Assembly (NCBI GenBank): GCA_004154925.1
Contig: QJNS01000222.1
Location: 1 to 64,000 of the forward strand
Length of the DNA stretch: 64,000 nt
Origin: Monosporascus cannonballus
Taxonomy: Eukaryota; Ascomycota; Sordariomycetes; Xylariales
Direction: 5' to 3'
A program made the translations under genes and the position numbers. Every line of letters starts with the position of its first letter. Within the stretch, counting starts at the first letter, position 1. The notes beneath the pieces are model-generated. The model did no database searches. It saw only the letters and a program-made list of their open reading frames with translations, and was not told the DNA's origin. Below are positions 48,070 to 59,548 of the stretch, in pieces.

Positions 48070-49160
48070 ATGGGTTCGCTTGTGTCAGAGCCAGAGGAGC
48101 TGCGCTGCATTCTATTCATTGACGCTTTCGATTCATTCAACCAACAACATCCTCGGCCTTCTGGAGCATTGTCTTGGCGCCGAAGTGACTCTTGTTCATG
48201 TGGACGATGAGGAATGTGGGCAGGAATCTCAACGATATACTTAGAAGCTTCGATGCCGTCGTTGTAGTGCCCGGGCCCGGCCATCCATCAATCCCTAGTG
48301 ATGTAGGCTTCATCAACAAGCTCTGGAAGCTCGACAAAACGCCACATGCTGCAGATCCTCGGAATATGCCTTAGGTTTCAGCCCCTGTCATTCTCACATG
48401 GCGCCGAAGTCAAGAAGCTCAGGCGCGCATGCCACGGCATTGTCAGCCGCGTGTCTCATAGTGGCAGCGATATCTTCGTTGGCATTAGCGATCTTGATGC
48501 CACTCAATACCACTCGCTCCGTGTGGATCCAGGAGGAGGTCAGAATAGTCTTTCTGATGCTGAGCACGTCTTCTGGGGACCTACAGAGAAACGTCCCCCG
48601 TTACAGCCTTTGGCCTGGGATTCGAGCGACGGGGTCAATGGGCCGGTCTTGATAGGGTTGCGACACACTACGAAGCCATTCTGGGCTGTGCGGTTCTACC
48701 CAGAGCCTATCTGCACGTCACAAGCAGGAAAAGAACTGGCCGCCAACTGGTGGGCAGAGGCTAGAAATGGTTGAGTCAGCGGAATCTACGAGCCGTGAAT
48801 TGTTGGAGCAAGCCTCCAAACCAAGCCCTCAAAGACATATCTGCAACACCGCAGGTGAACCGGACTGTAGCCTACACGAACAGCGACAACAGTCGCAGCC
48901 TTTCCCATCTGACGCGTGAGCTTCGGTCGATCACAGGCGCAGACGACGTGTTTTTACGCTGGGCGAGACATCCGGGTGCATCGGTTACTCCCACTACTAT
49001 CCTTGAGGAGTTGGGCCCCAGCCGCGACGAAGTTGTAGTCCTCAACTCACAAGGACACGCAAGAGCCAGGTTCAGCATCCTCGGCCTCATTCTACCCGGA
49101 AAGACCGTGAAGGTTGCTTACATGTTCTCTGATCACACCCTGCGCTACTATGAGATCTGA
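48070..49160 (+). pseudogene. Aminodeoxychorismate (PABA) synthase-like gene, glutaminase half only, frameshifted
   Basis: The ATG at 48070 (aacaATGGG) opens RCILFIDAFDSF, followed after an extra base by NNILGLLEHCLGAEVTLVHVDD, then FDAVVVVPGPGHPSIPSDVG, LGICLRFQPLSFSHGAEV, HGIVSRVSHSGSDIF and RHTTKPFWAVRFYPEPICTS. This is the class I glutamine amidotransferase domain of fungal PabA-PabB fusions, which aminate chorismate. The nucleophile Cys remains (GICL), but the glycine after it is Arg and the catalytic HPE is now YPE-P: His is Tyr and Glu is Pro. At least three frameshifts are visible. After it comes the start of the PabB half (LRSITGADDVFLRW, GKTVKVAYMFSDHTLRYY), then a stop; the chorismate-binding domain is missing. 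Confidence 0.82.
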
Positions 49161-49624
49161 TAGCATCCCGCCATAGTATGGGGCCTCACATTTTTCGCCA
49201 CTTCGTAGGAGCCACATTCTCATGGTTATTCGTATTCACTATAGAACAGTCGCTCTTGAAGGAACATAACTAATTCAACGTGCACTACTTATATAAGGCA
49301 AACAATTGGTGATGTTGGCTTTCCTTGTTGAAAATTGACGATAACACTGCTTGGGAAGGGGTTAGAATAGGGGTAAGGCGACCCACACCTCCCGTGTTAC
49401 GTTTAGTTGTGTAGGCCCCAAGCCCTCAAGGCTTGTCACATAGTACTAGTGGAATCTAACGGCTATTCAACATGTCATCGGTACTGGTGCACGACTCGAC
49501 ATATATATGTATATTTGATATTATTGGCGTCGGCATTACTCTAAACTACCAAGTTTAGCCGTATCCCATTTGTACAAAGGCTCTTTCCTGCGCTAAAACC
49601 TAATTGTGGCCTTTTGGAGCGGTA
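49161..49624. other. Intergenic stretch without a recognised gene
   Basis: Lies between the ends of the two convergent relics. No coding or RNA feature seen. Confidence 0.5.
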
Positions 49625-51091
49625 CTAAAGATACGCGCTATAGGTAGGGCTCCTCAGGCGGTGTGGCAACTTTTCGAGGTCATAGTGCAGGAGCAAGTAC
49701 GCTAACATGATCTTGAGCATATTCGCCGCGAAGAAACGACTGGAGCAAGCGTGCCGGCCTGTTCCAAACGCCGTGTACATCTTAGCCACGGAGATCCGGC
49801 CCTAGTGTGCCTTTTCCATCTTCAACCCTTGTCGATCCGCCTCCTCGCGTCGCCCCGCGAACCTGAAAGGCCGGAAAGTCTCCGGTTCCGGGTACAAAGC
49901 CGGGTCGTGCAAGATCGGGTACGACAGGATGCCGATGTAGGCGCCATATGGGATATGCAGACCGGATGGCGTCGTGACGCCATCGGGATTGCAGACGGGC
50001 TTCGGCGACGCCACGGTCACGATGGAATTCCTCCGCTGAGACTCGCGGAACATGGAGCCGAACTTCGGCATGTCCTCCGGGGTCCGCTTGTTCCACCCTC
50101 CGCCATGCTTCTCTAGGCTCGCCACGATCTCCGCCTGCAACTTTTCGATGTCATCCAGGGAGCTGGCGGCGAGGGTCGAGCAAAGCGTGGGCGATGGCAA
50201 AGAGGGAATTGTGGATCGAGACAAAGTTGAGCAGCAACACACGGCCCATTATCGTATCGGGTTTCATCATGTACGAGCTGCCACTCTGGACGGCCGCGTC
50301 GATCGTCCACTGGAGGAAGTCATTGTACTTTCGACTATTCTCTGCCTTGCCCGCCTGGTCGACATAGAGCTCCAGGATGCGACGGTGAACCTAGGGTCGC
50401 AGCTCGAGGAAGAACCGCCTCGTCCCGACCTTTTGAAGTAGTGTGATGATGAGCGAGGCTAACGGGCGCAGTACGACGGGTGTGCAGCGCAACAACACTG
50501 GAATAGGCCCCTAGGCCTCGCGAAAAAGTCACGGCACTGTTCACCAAGGCATTATTGTGGCAATCCGGTGCGCCCACAAAGGCGCGGTTTACCACCTGCT
50601 CGACGACGTCGGGCATGTCATCCATCAGGCACAGTTCCTTGAAGTAGTCCGTGTCGGTACTCCATACGTCCTAGACAGCACGAGATCTCGTCTGCCAGGG
50701 CCGGGAGCAGATTATTGGTCTCACGGGTTGGGATAATGTTGATCACTGTTTGATGTATCGGTTGTGTTTCTTCGACGAGGGGAGGGTCAGTCAGGGCAAA
50801 GTTGAGCTGGAACGCATTCAGCTGATGGATTTGAGCAGAGAGGTCGGATTCGGGCCGGCTCTGGAACCAAGAATCTTCCGTGGCTTTCCTGATGTCTTGT
50901 GAACTCCTCCATTTAGCCTGCAGTCGCGGGAACCAATCGCCCTTTCTCGCGCCAATAGCCGGGAGGTGTTTGGGATATTTGGCTCGGACCTCAAAAGGCA
51001 AGTTTGATCGAAGTACCTCGTAGAGTATGCTCCCGACAACTAACAAGACGACCGCCAGCGTGGCAGCCCGCAGCAATGCATCTGCGCTCAT
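49625..51091 (-). pseudogene. Cytochrome P450, decayed
   Basis: Minus-strand start at 51091 encodes a short N-terminus and a membrane anchor (LAVVLLVVGSILYEV), then GARKGDWFPRLQAKWRS, LNAFQLNFALTDPPLVEE and NNLLPALADEIS. Next come DVVEQVVNRAFVG and SLDDIEKLQAEIV, then the region around the ExxR helix as FGSMFRESQRRN (Glu and Arg kept), IPYGAYIGILSYPILHDPAL and PETFRPFRFAGRR. The heme loop is AFGTGRHACSSRFF: the Cys ligand is kept, but the usual Pro-Gly after it is Ser-Ser. Several frameshifts, an internal deletion after residue 75, and a stop between the PERF-type region and the heme loop show that it is dead. It would have been a microsomal mono-oxygenase of the secondary-metabolite kind. 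Confidence 0.85.
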
Positions 51092-51924
51092 GTCTAGGAT
51101 AGCCGTAGCGTCAGATTCTTGGCTGACAAGATCAGAGACACGGCAGCGGAGAGAAGGAGGATGAACGGATGGCAGATAGAAACGAGAGACCCAAACTGCG
51201 CTCCCCGCGCGAAGTCTCAAGCCCAACCGAAGATTTCAGTTCATTCTGACAGCCTTAATGCTCACCCACAGAGTCACCATCAGCACTCCAGATTGGGTTT
51301 CGTGTTGCGAGGGTTTAGCCTTGGCCCCCTATAACGGCAGTCGTAAATCTTTGCGCCGACTGTACCGCCGATATCATTGCCGATGCCAAGACCACGACAG
51401 CCGACCTAACCGCCGGGCTCCACTACCGGCCCCAACCCCGGCCCAGAACTCCGCCATACGCGCCCAGCCCACGGTCCCGATACTGTTCAAGACGTGAAAT
51501 AAACCAGACGTAATGACCCCGGTCCCCGTGGCTGAATATCTAATATCAAGACACATCACATATCTCAATTGGCCTAAAACCTGCTAGAGGGATATGTCTC
51601 AGCCCTCCTAAATGTAAGCTTAGAAAAGGTTCGGTACCGCAGAAACTGATCAGCATATAATGTTAGTATGTGAGGCTTTTCAAGCCCTAAGACAGACATG
51701 CACATCAACTCTTCTGCTATAAGCCTACCGTTTGTCAAGGGAATTCTTTTGAGTAGTTTCGCGCCGCTCACTTTTTCAGGAGAACGGCCATAGAAATCGT
51801 CACCAGCAGCCCGAGCGGGCTCGGGAGTGGTGCTTCAGTGGAAGGGTACGTGGCAAGATATCCAATTTCGTAACACAATTAACGGGCGACGACAGTCCCG
51901 CTCAACCGGCCAGTTCTATCAGTG
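51092..51924. other. Intergenic region between P450 and prenyltransferase relics
   Basis: The two relics are divergently oriented, so their former promoters should lie here. No clear TATA box or other feature was recognised. Confidence 0.5.
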
Positions 51925-53219
51925 GCGATGCATATTGGTCCGCTCAGTACCTGCCCATCTTGTCCTCCTTACTGGAGCCAGGGGCCTATACTCCTGAAGA
52001 ACAGGCGCCCCACCTGCGCTTATCGAGGACTACGTCATCCCGAACGTCGGACCTCGACCGGCCAGTCGTGATGCCGTCTACGTAGTATCGCACTTCGATC
52101 CCTCGACGTTCGAGGCCAGCATCAACCTCAACGACAAGGGGAGCCATGGATGCGGTTCACCTTCGAGCCGCACGGCCCGATGGCAAACAGCGCCGCTGCC
52201 ACCGCGCCTCCCACTCAGGGGTGCCCATACAAGCAGGTGCTCGGCATAGCCAACGCGGTCCGGGCGGACCTGTGCTGGTTCAACGGCCTCACCGCCGAGG
52301 TCTTCCTGTCGAGCGAGCAGGAGGTCGCGGCCGTCAAGACGAGGATGCCGCCGACCCTCGCGCGCGTCCCCCAGTACTATATCGCCCCGGATCTCAACGG
52401 CGGCCAGAGGCAGACGGAGATCTACTTCTCTCCCCTGATCAAGCGGACGACGACGGGGACGAACTCGGACGACGCCACTTTCAACGTCCTCAGCCGCCTC
52501 GATCCTGGGTTCGCGGCTCCCCTCAAGGTCATCGGCGACTTCCGGGCCACGCGCCAGGAACCGTTGGCCATCCAAATGATTGGCATCGATTGTGTGGCCC
52601 CCCGAAGCCGGCGCGAGGGTCAAGGTCTCTACACGCGCCGAGTCCAATGCCTGGGACAGCATTCGGCATCACGTCACGCTGGGCGGGCGGCGGACGACGA
52701 GATGACGTGGAAGGGGCTCGAGATCCTCGGAGAGATCTGGAATCTACTGCTCGACGGTCCAGAGGCTACCGCGGATTCTTCTGTCTCAAAGCCGGTGAAC
52801 GACTCCACCAACATCTGGCACACAAACGTCATATACAGCTGGGAGGTGCAGCCCGGCAAGGACCTGCCCGATGTCAAGGTGCACGTTCCCCTGTGGCAAT
52901 ACTCGAGCAGCAATCGGGCTACGCTGGAAATCTGGAGGAAGTCTTCAGGAAGCAGGGCTGAAGCAGGGGTACGGATGGGACGTATAGGAAATCGGTCGTG
53001 GATGCCTTGTGACTACTCGTTCCCCTCGCTTTTCGCCATTCCGTCTCACCTCATCTGAGCTCTTCGGTCTACTAACAGCCGGTATGGCGGGGGTGGAGCT
53101 GTTTCAGACAGAACACCTATCATCTTTACCCATCTTTCCTTCAGCTTCTCAGAAGAAGAGCATCTGCATAAGCTCCTCTCTAGTGCCGACATGCGTGCGG
53201 CCCTGAGGCATCGTAAATA
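51925..53219 (+). pseudogene. DMATS-type aromatic prenyltransferase, decayed
   Basis: Reading along the plus strand: AYWSAQYLPILSSLLEPGAY, HLR, then in another frame IEDYVIPNVGPRPASRDAV, then MRFTFEPHGPMANS, DLCWFNGLTAEVFLS, TEIYFSPLIKRTTTGT, PLKVIGDF, TWKGLEILGEIWNLLLDG, VNDSTNIWHTNVIYSWEVQP and VHVPLWQYSSSNRA. Then NLEEVFRKQG appears in another frame. These are the motifs of the ABBA-fold dimethylallyl-tryptophan-synthase family, which attach dimethylallyl groups to indoles and other aromatics. At least five frame changes exist. Two of them, near 52600 and 52680, compensate each other, so a 302-codon frame stays open through foreign sequence. A possible C-terminal trace (TPIIFTHLSFSFSEEE) runs to a stop near 53219. 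Confidence 0.85.
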
Positions 53220-53890
53220 GTGGTAGGAATATTAGGTGAATATCGTATGCTAGCGCACCGCCTCTGATGCTGTCTCCTACATCGAGAGCCCCGTGAGGCT
53301 ATCCCTGCAATCGCTAACGTTAGCGCTCTTAACATGCTGATCCAACAACTGGTCGGGATAGAAATCATGCGGCGTAGTCCAGCAATTATAGCAAGGCAGC
53401 TCTTCGTTTCGAGTATAGACAGTACGAAATGATAGAGAATGTCAGAGTTGCTTTAACACATTTTATTGTATCATAGTTGCATCTATTCGTGTCTTCCCGG
53501 ACCCCGGTCTCATCGCAAAGCTCCGTAGCTTGGACCATGTCCAAGTTCTCCGTCCAGTATACGCCATCATCAGTGAACCCATGGATCCGCCCTCATGCTC
53601 CTCTAAACAAATGAATAATCGATGCCTCGTCTCTAGAGGCGGAGTGGGCGCTCTCGTCCACAGGGTGGGGGGTATACCATGTCCGCCTATGTCCAAACGC
53701 CGGTTGCTATGCGAGTGTATATACAAAGTTAATCTCATAGGTTGGGTACCGCGAGGTTGTTTGATCACGGTTGGGCGAGTTAGGGCAGACCCGCCGCCAA
53801 TGTGCTGTGAATTCCAGGTACATTTCCGGCGGAATCCAAATGCGTGTGAATATCGTATGAGACCTTGATAGGAAAATAGCCCTGAGACGC
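53220..53890. other. Intergenic stretch without a recognised gene
   Basis: Holds the 3' flank of the CBM48 gene. Short overlapping frames only. Confidence 0.5.
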
Positions 53891-56099
53891 TTAGAGATCC
53901 CTGGGGCGAATAACATCCGCGATCCAGCTGATCTCGTTCGCAAGATCGTCTAGGCCGCTGTCGATGCTGGGCAGGCTTAGGAGATTAGTGTTTCCAACGG
54001 GGACACCATTATCATTCCTTGCGACTAGCGCCGGTGAGCCGTGGGTAGGTCGTGGGTGGGAGTCGAAATGCTTGTTGCTCCTCGCGGTATGATACGGAAG
54101 GCTGTAGTTGGTAAATGGAGTCCGACGTGGTTGGGCCTGTTTCCTATTAACATCAGCCTGCTGAGGGCTGTAAAACTCGTCTTCGTTGGATGAGAGATTA
54201 TCGTCGTAATCGTCATCGTCCGACTCATCTAGGAATGAGCAATTGCTTCGGCCTTGGGACTCAGTCGACCGAGAGGTTGGGGACGTTTGCCTCGGCGATG
54301 TGGTTGAAACAACAGAGTATGACTGCGGGTGATCCGAGCCGACGTTGGAAGTCGAACCGAGCGGCTCCTTGGGCCCTACCAAAGAGCCAGTATCTGTTGA
54401 GGCCCTTGGCACGACAGTAGCGGTGGACTCGTTCTTCGAGCTAGTAATGAGGGATGGGATAGTACGTTGGAATGGCGGCGGCGACAGCAGTGTAACCGGT
54501 GCACTTTCGGACGCAGCACTTGTCGCGAAATTATCGTCATCCTCATTCTCTTCAACAATCTCGTCAGGTATCCAAAGCTTCGGCGAAGGTTCCATAGCAG
54601 GCGGTGCGAATGGCACATCTTCAGATAGGAACCGTCTTAGTGATTCTGGCGACATGTCACGAGAGCGGACGCTCCCAGACGGCGTCACGCATTGTGCACG
54701 GTCACAAGACCTGCCAAGTTCGGAAGGCGTGTAATCCGAGTCGCTTCCTCTGGATAACCTCCCATGCTCGCCATCGCGACTGCTTGGCCTCAAACCGAAG
54801 AGCCGTCGGGCAGCACTGGCCCAAGAGGGTGCAGGTGAGATGGAACGGGCCGACCTTGTGTCGGAGAACGAGGTAGATGGTAGATCAGAAGCGGCTGGGA
54901 GCGGTGGCGCTGGCCGCAGCGTTCGGAATCTGTCCCTGGGATCCATCGTCTTGAAGTTGGCACCACGCAAGGAATTCATCGATGCGCTTCTCGATCTCAG
55001 CGAGCGCTCCAGAGGAACCTCGAGAGTGTTGACGGTTTGGCCCGGCAGGAAGGGGCAGGCAGAAGTTGTGGGTCGGGTGGTATCATAAGTCTCAGTTGAA
55101 CCGTCCAGTTCATACTGCCATCGCTGTCAGTCAGTGTGAAAATCTGCTTTGAATAATGTGGACGCACGTAATAGTAATATGTTTGCCCCATCTTGAGACC
55201 ACCACTCCTGCTCGTACCGCTGACATGGTCCCCATCGCAGACGATATCCTTAAATGTATGGCAGCCACGCCATTGGCCCCGATCTCGTCGAATATCACGC
55301 TCCATAATCTGTCCGTGCTTCCAGTTATCCCATGAGCCAAATAGATGGACTGTTTGGACTGAAGGACATGTCTGACTGTATAAATAGTTAGCATCAACGC
55401 TGAGTTAGACACCTGCAGACGAGAGACGCGAAGCGTTTATATGAACAAATGGTAGAGGAAATAGTTCAGGTGATATTGCATGGAAAATGGGTCAATCCAG
55501 TATTTTGGAGTCACAAACTGCATCTGACGGGGCAGCTAGCATGGGGCCACGCATATCTTGCTGAGGCTGTGCCACGTAGAGAACTCCCCACAATTGTCTC
55601 TCGGGAACAAGCAGTCCTGAACACCATGATCAATCATTCCGTCAGGCTATGCTTCCTGTAATGGCCGCTTATTGCCGACAATCCTGTCAGATATAGACAT
55701 GGGTGGCAGGGCTGACACCTCGTGTCCACGGCCCCAGTATGGGGAAATTGTTTGGTAAAACCTGACCTTCGCGTGGGACCCTTGTAACACGGTTCCGTCT
55801 CCTTGGTATGACAATGCCTTGAGACACTAAAAGCTGACAAGACCTAATGCAGGAACTGCTTCGAGAGAGAAACAAATACTTTAGGCGGAGGAGGGCGGTC
55901 TTGTGAGCTCGAAGCTGACGGTGATTTCACTGGGGGGATAATGCAGGTCCGGGGCCACAGAGGATGTTTGAAAAAAAAAAAAAGCAACTCGAAGCGCCCG
56001 GGCTTTTCGAGAAGAAAATAAAGTGGATATACGAAGTAAGGAATGGTGAATAAGAAACACTCACAGCATGAAAGTGATCAATGTTGTGGTTGGATCCAT
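53891..56099 (-). CDS. CBM48/AMPK-beta-type glycogen-binding protein with long disordered tail, three exons
   Basis: Exons are 56099-56065, 55375-55168 and 55123-53891; introns are 689 and 44 bp. The first intron is long for a fungus but has gtgagt and a gctaac..tatacag end, and its junction restores MDPTTTLITFML-QTCPSVQTV. The joined protein is 491 residues. Residues about 10-120 form a carbohydrate-binding module 48 fold: VHLFGSWDNW, RRDRGQWRGCHTF, GGLKMGQTYYYYRWQYELDG and CPFLPGQTVNTLEVP. The rest is rich in Ser, Pro, Asp and Glu (DESDDDDYDDNL) and probably unstructured. Such modules bind glycogen or anchor regulators, as in the beta subunit of the Snf1/AMPK kinase, but no AMPK-beta C-terminal domain is present, so the partner is unknown. 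The frame is uninterrupted; the gene looks functional although it lies among relics. Confidence 0.82.
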
Positions 56100-59000
56100 A
56101 TTAGTCAAAGGGATCGGTGGGCTACCATCACGAGGAATTTAGACTAGAGTTATAAGTCCCAGAAGCTGCCCGACTCTAAGACCCGTCCACGTGGGTTTGC
56201 CGCCGTACTCTTCTCCGCTTCTCAAGATAGAACCCAAAACCGCAAGGGCCTGGCAGATGCAAAAGCCAGTGAATCGTCACAATCCAACTTTGTAAAATAG
56301 TTCAAAGCAATTGTTATCGACCAATGACGATTGAATGGTGCCTGGGGGAAGCGCCGTGACGGGGTCTTCGGTGTAAGCGGGCGCTCTGTGAGTGGTCGGC
56401 GCTTAAACGAACACGAAAGAGTCAAGGGTCTAGAAAGGCTGCCAGCTGCCCGAGTGGAACGACGCTTGATCTTGCTCAACCACTCCTTGTAAAGCCAATC
56501 GTAGAACACGTCAGTCATTGAAATTTTTATCCTGGCGGCGACTCCGGGGTCTAAGTCAAATATCAACGCCGCCGAACACAGAAATCGACCTGAAACCCTC
56601 AGAGACTACTAATTTCTGAAAGGGGCTGATATGCGGAGTGAACTGGAGGCGAACGCCCAATAGCCTGGGTGAACGCAGAATGCCTCGCTGGCAGTACCCA
56701 CCAGAATGATGGAAACAAGGTGCAGCTGGACCTACGTATCGCGTGGTATTGGTCTGGTTCCAGCGCCACTAACTTCTTCAGGGCTTAGACTGGATATAGG
56801 GCGAATTGAGAGTCGAGATCGTCCATAACTGGCGCACGTTGGTCTGGTTTGGCTTTGCCCAGTTTAGCTCGGGAAGCGGAAAGTCCCACGGATTGGAAAC
56901 GTGTCGGCGCCTTTGGCTGCTGGAGCTTCGACTAGACGCAAATAGCAGACCATACCCTGGTTGGACAGGTCGAGTGCTGATGGGAAGCAGAAACATGAAT
57001 GAATTGATCTCGTCAGGTAGATCTGAAGGCATCTACTCAACGTCGGCTACTCATATACCCATACAGCTATGGGGTATCGCACTCCGCAAAATTAGGGACC
57101 CGCGGCGGTGCAATGACGAAAGAAGGGGGCGATTATAGTTTCGGGCTGGGTTAGGGCCGTATCTTGATATTGTTCACGAACGACGAAAACGGCTGAAAAT
57201 GGGGATCCGTCCTTCCACATGGATTACGATGGTTCGCTAGATGCATGCTGGCAAGTCTCGTCATTGATCCTTGGCACCGAGATAGACAGATGCTTAAATT
57301 GATTGGACCATTACCAATAGAAGCGCATGCGACCCTCTACGAAGTAGTGGGTTACTACGACTCTGTTGACGTAACAACAGAACCATGCAACTCCTGCTTC
57401 ACATTTTCCGTACGGGGAAATCGCCCAGTTAGTCAGTGGATGCATGTGCGAAGGTCATAAGCGTGAACGAATCTTTTTAGCCAGCTCTGGGGATAACAAC
57501 TGTGACTATTTTCGGACGGGAAAGGCGAAATTGAAGTTACGGCTCGTCAATGCCTAGTCCTAATGAGGAGATCCATCAAGTTGGCGAGCTTGACACACAT
57601 ACAAGGGCTTTGTCAGTTCTAATTGGCGTTCGCGCTTTATCCAATCAGGGGATGGCGATGGCGGTGGTGCAACGACAAGCGGTAAGCTACAAGCAACTCC
57701 CTTTCATCTTCCAGTATCGAACTCTTATCGCCGTCCACTCAGCTGCCGAAACCCGAATTTAACTTCCTAAGTGTATTCATGCACGACCCAATAGTATATA
57801 CTTAGGTTGTATCAAGGCCAAAGGCGGGGGTTATTTAGGATCTTCAGGGTATCAACACTTTCCAAGGGTTGGCCCTGACAATAACAGGCCGACAATAAGC
57901 TTCGATAATGTCATCGTGGGGGTTAGAATTCATGCAGGAAATTTATGAGCTGATGCTTTTGGCCTTCTCCACTTCATTCGGGGTGGGTACCTGTACCTGC
58001 AGTTCTCGCGATCCACCTTCGTGAAGTGATCCATTACCGTGGCTATTTGCCAAGGCATGAGTATGTGTGTCGACAGGTACTCGTAATTGCATACATACGA
58101 TATATGAATCCGCATGTGCACCCTGCACACAATCTGCACCTCGGATAGCTACGTCGTCGTTGCCAACCAGTTGGGATTCCACTAGTGGAATCCCGCATCA
58201 GACGCCAGCGACAATATTGGTGGGACTTCATAAGGTAATACACACTCCATACATACACATGTAAGGGAGTTATCACATGGCCCCACCTTGTCGTCAGCTT
58301 TTCGTTTCATGGTAGGCCACGACTCTCGGGCTCGGGCTTTGGTAAACAAGCAAACACCGGAACACCTTTATATCGATTGCCTGCGGACGGTTGACGAAGT
58401 CTACGATAGCCGCGTTGCTGGGCACCGTGCACTACAAGCCCGTGTTCAGCCCACGGGTAGGTCACTCCACTGTGTTGCCCTATCCACACGGAAATGACCA
58501 GCTCGACATCCATCGTTGTGTTGGGACTTTGAGGATGATTCTCATTTCTCTCTCCGATGTTTGCTTATCTCGTCCCCAATGTCAAGCTAGGTGACCGCAT
58601 CGGCAAGGAAGAACCATATTTGTAATCCCGGCCGTGAGACGTGACTTCGGCCATTACCCAAACCAAGAGGGGAAGGATGGAACGGAGCGGGCAACTCGTT
58701 GATTTGTCCTTCGACCAATTATTCCCGAGGTTTCACTGGGCTTCATGTCTTCGAATGGAAAGGTGATGGTAGCATGTAGGTCCTTGCCCAACTTCGGGAA
58801 TTAGTACGATAGGGGTGAGATACTGGATAAGTCCTTGGGCGGCGAAAGTTCAGCTCGATATAGACCCGACGCACATCTCAGCCAGCCATCTGGCCAGCCA
58901 ACCAACGCACCGGGTTCATAAGCAGAGAACCTCATTTCCTCAATTGAGCTGAAGTAAGATAAAGATGACGAGACCCTCTTCTAACTGACTAGCCTAGCCA

Positions 59001-59548
59001 GCTTCCTTTGTTTGTTGAGTCAGCACCGAAGGTGCACTAGTGTATCGTGTAAAGTCAAATTCGTTCGTTTGTTTCATCGGCAATCATGGATCTTATGTGT
59101 AACGGTCGCAGATTACCTGTTCGTTCAGCCGTCGCACAATGCACCAGGCCGCTGTTCCATTCCGAAAGATTCTACTAGCGAGCTGATCTGGAGGTTACAC
59201 CTAACCCAGTTGGGAGATGCGGGCAGCCACATGGGGATCTCCTGAACACCGGGTGGAAATGGGCAAGTCCCCACATGCTCGTCGCACAACAGGCTCTGAG
59301 TCTACTAGGTACCTACTTACAGCATTCTAGAGGCACGGCTGGCGCGTCCATCCCAACAGCCTCGCCACCTCGCTCTGGCGACTGCTTGGCCCGGACAAAA
59401 GATACTTCTCATGTATACGTTCAGATTTCTGAGTACATCGATGAGCATGTCACTCGATAGCCAAAAGTATCTCAATTTACGGTAGAATGGATCTCAGTGC
59501 CTCATACCATGGATTCTCAACCATGGCGTGGTCTGTAGGGCTTGCCAG
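56100..59548. other. Long intergenic stretch, no recognised gene
   Basis: About 3.4 kb. A minus-strand frame of 114 codons (56222-56566) and a plus-strand frame of 110 codons (56806-57138) show no domain. Short frames elsewhere overlap on both strands. The only structural feature noticed is a 22-bp perfect palindrome at 58173-58194. Confidence 0.5.
58173..58194. repeat. Perfect 22-bp palindrome
   Basis: The left arm gggattccact is followed directly by its exact reverse complement, without a spacer. It could be a dimeric protein-binding site or chance; nothing around it tells which. Confidence 0.85.
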
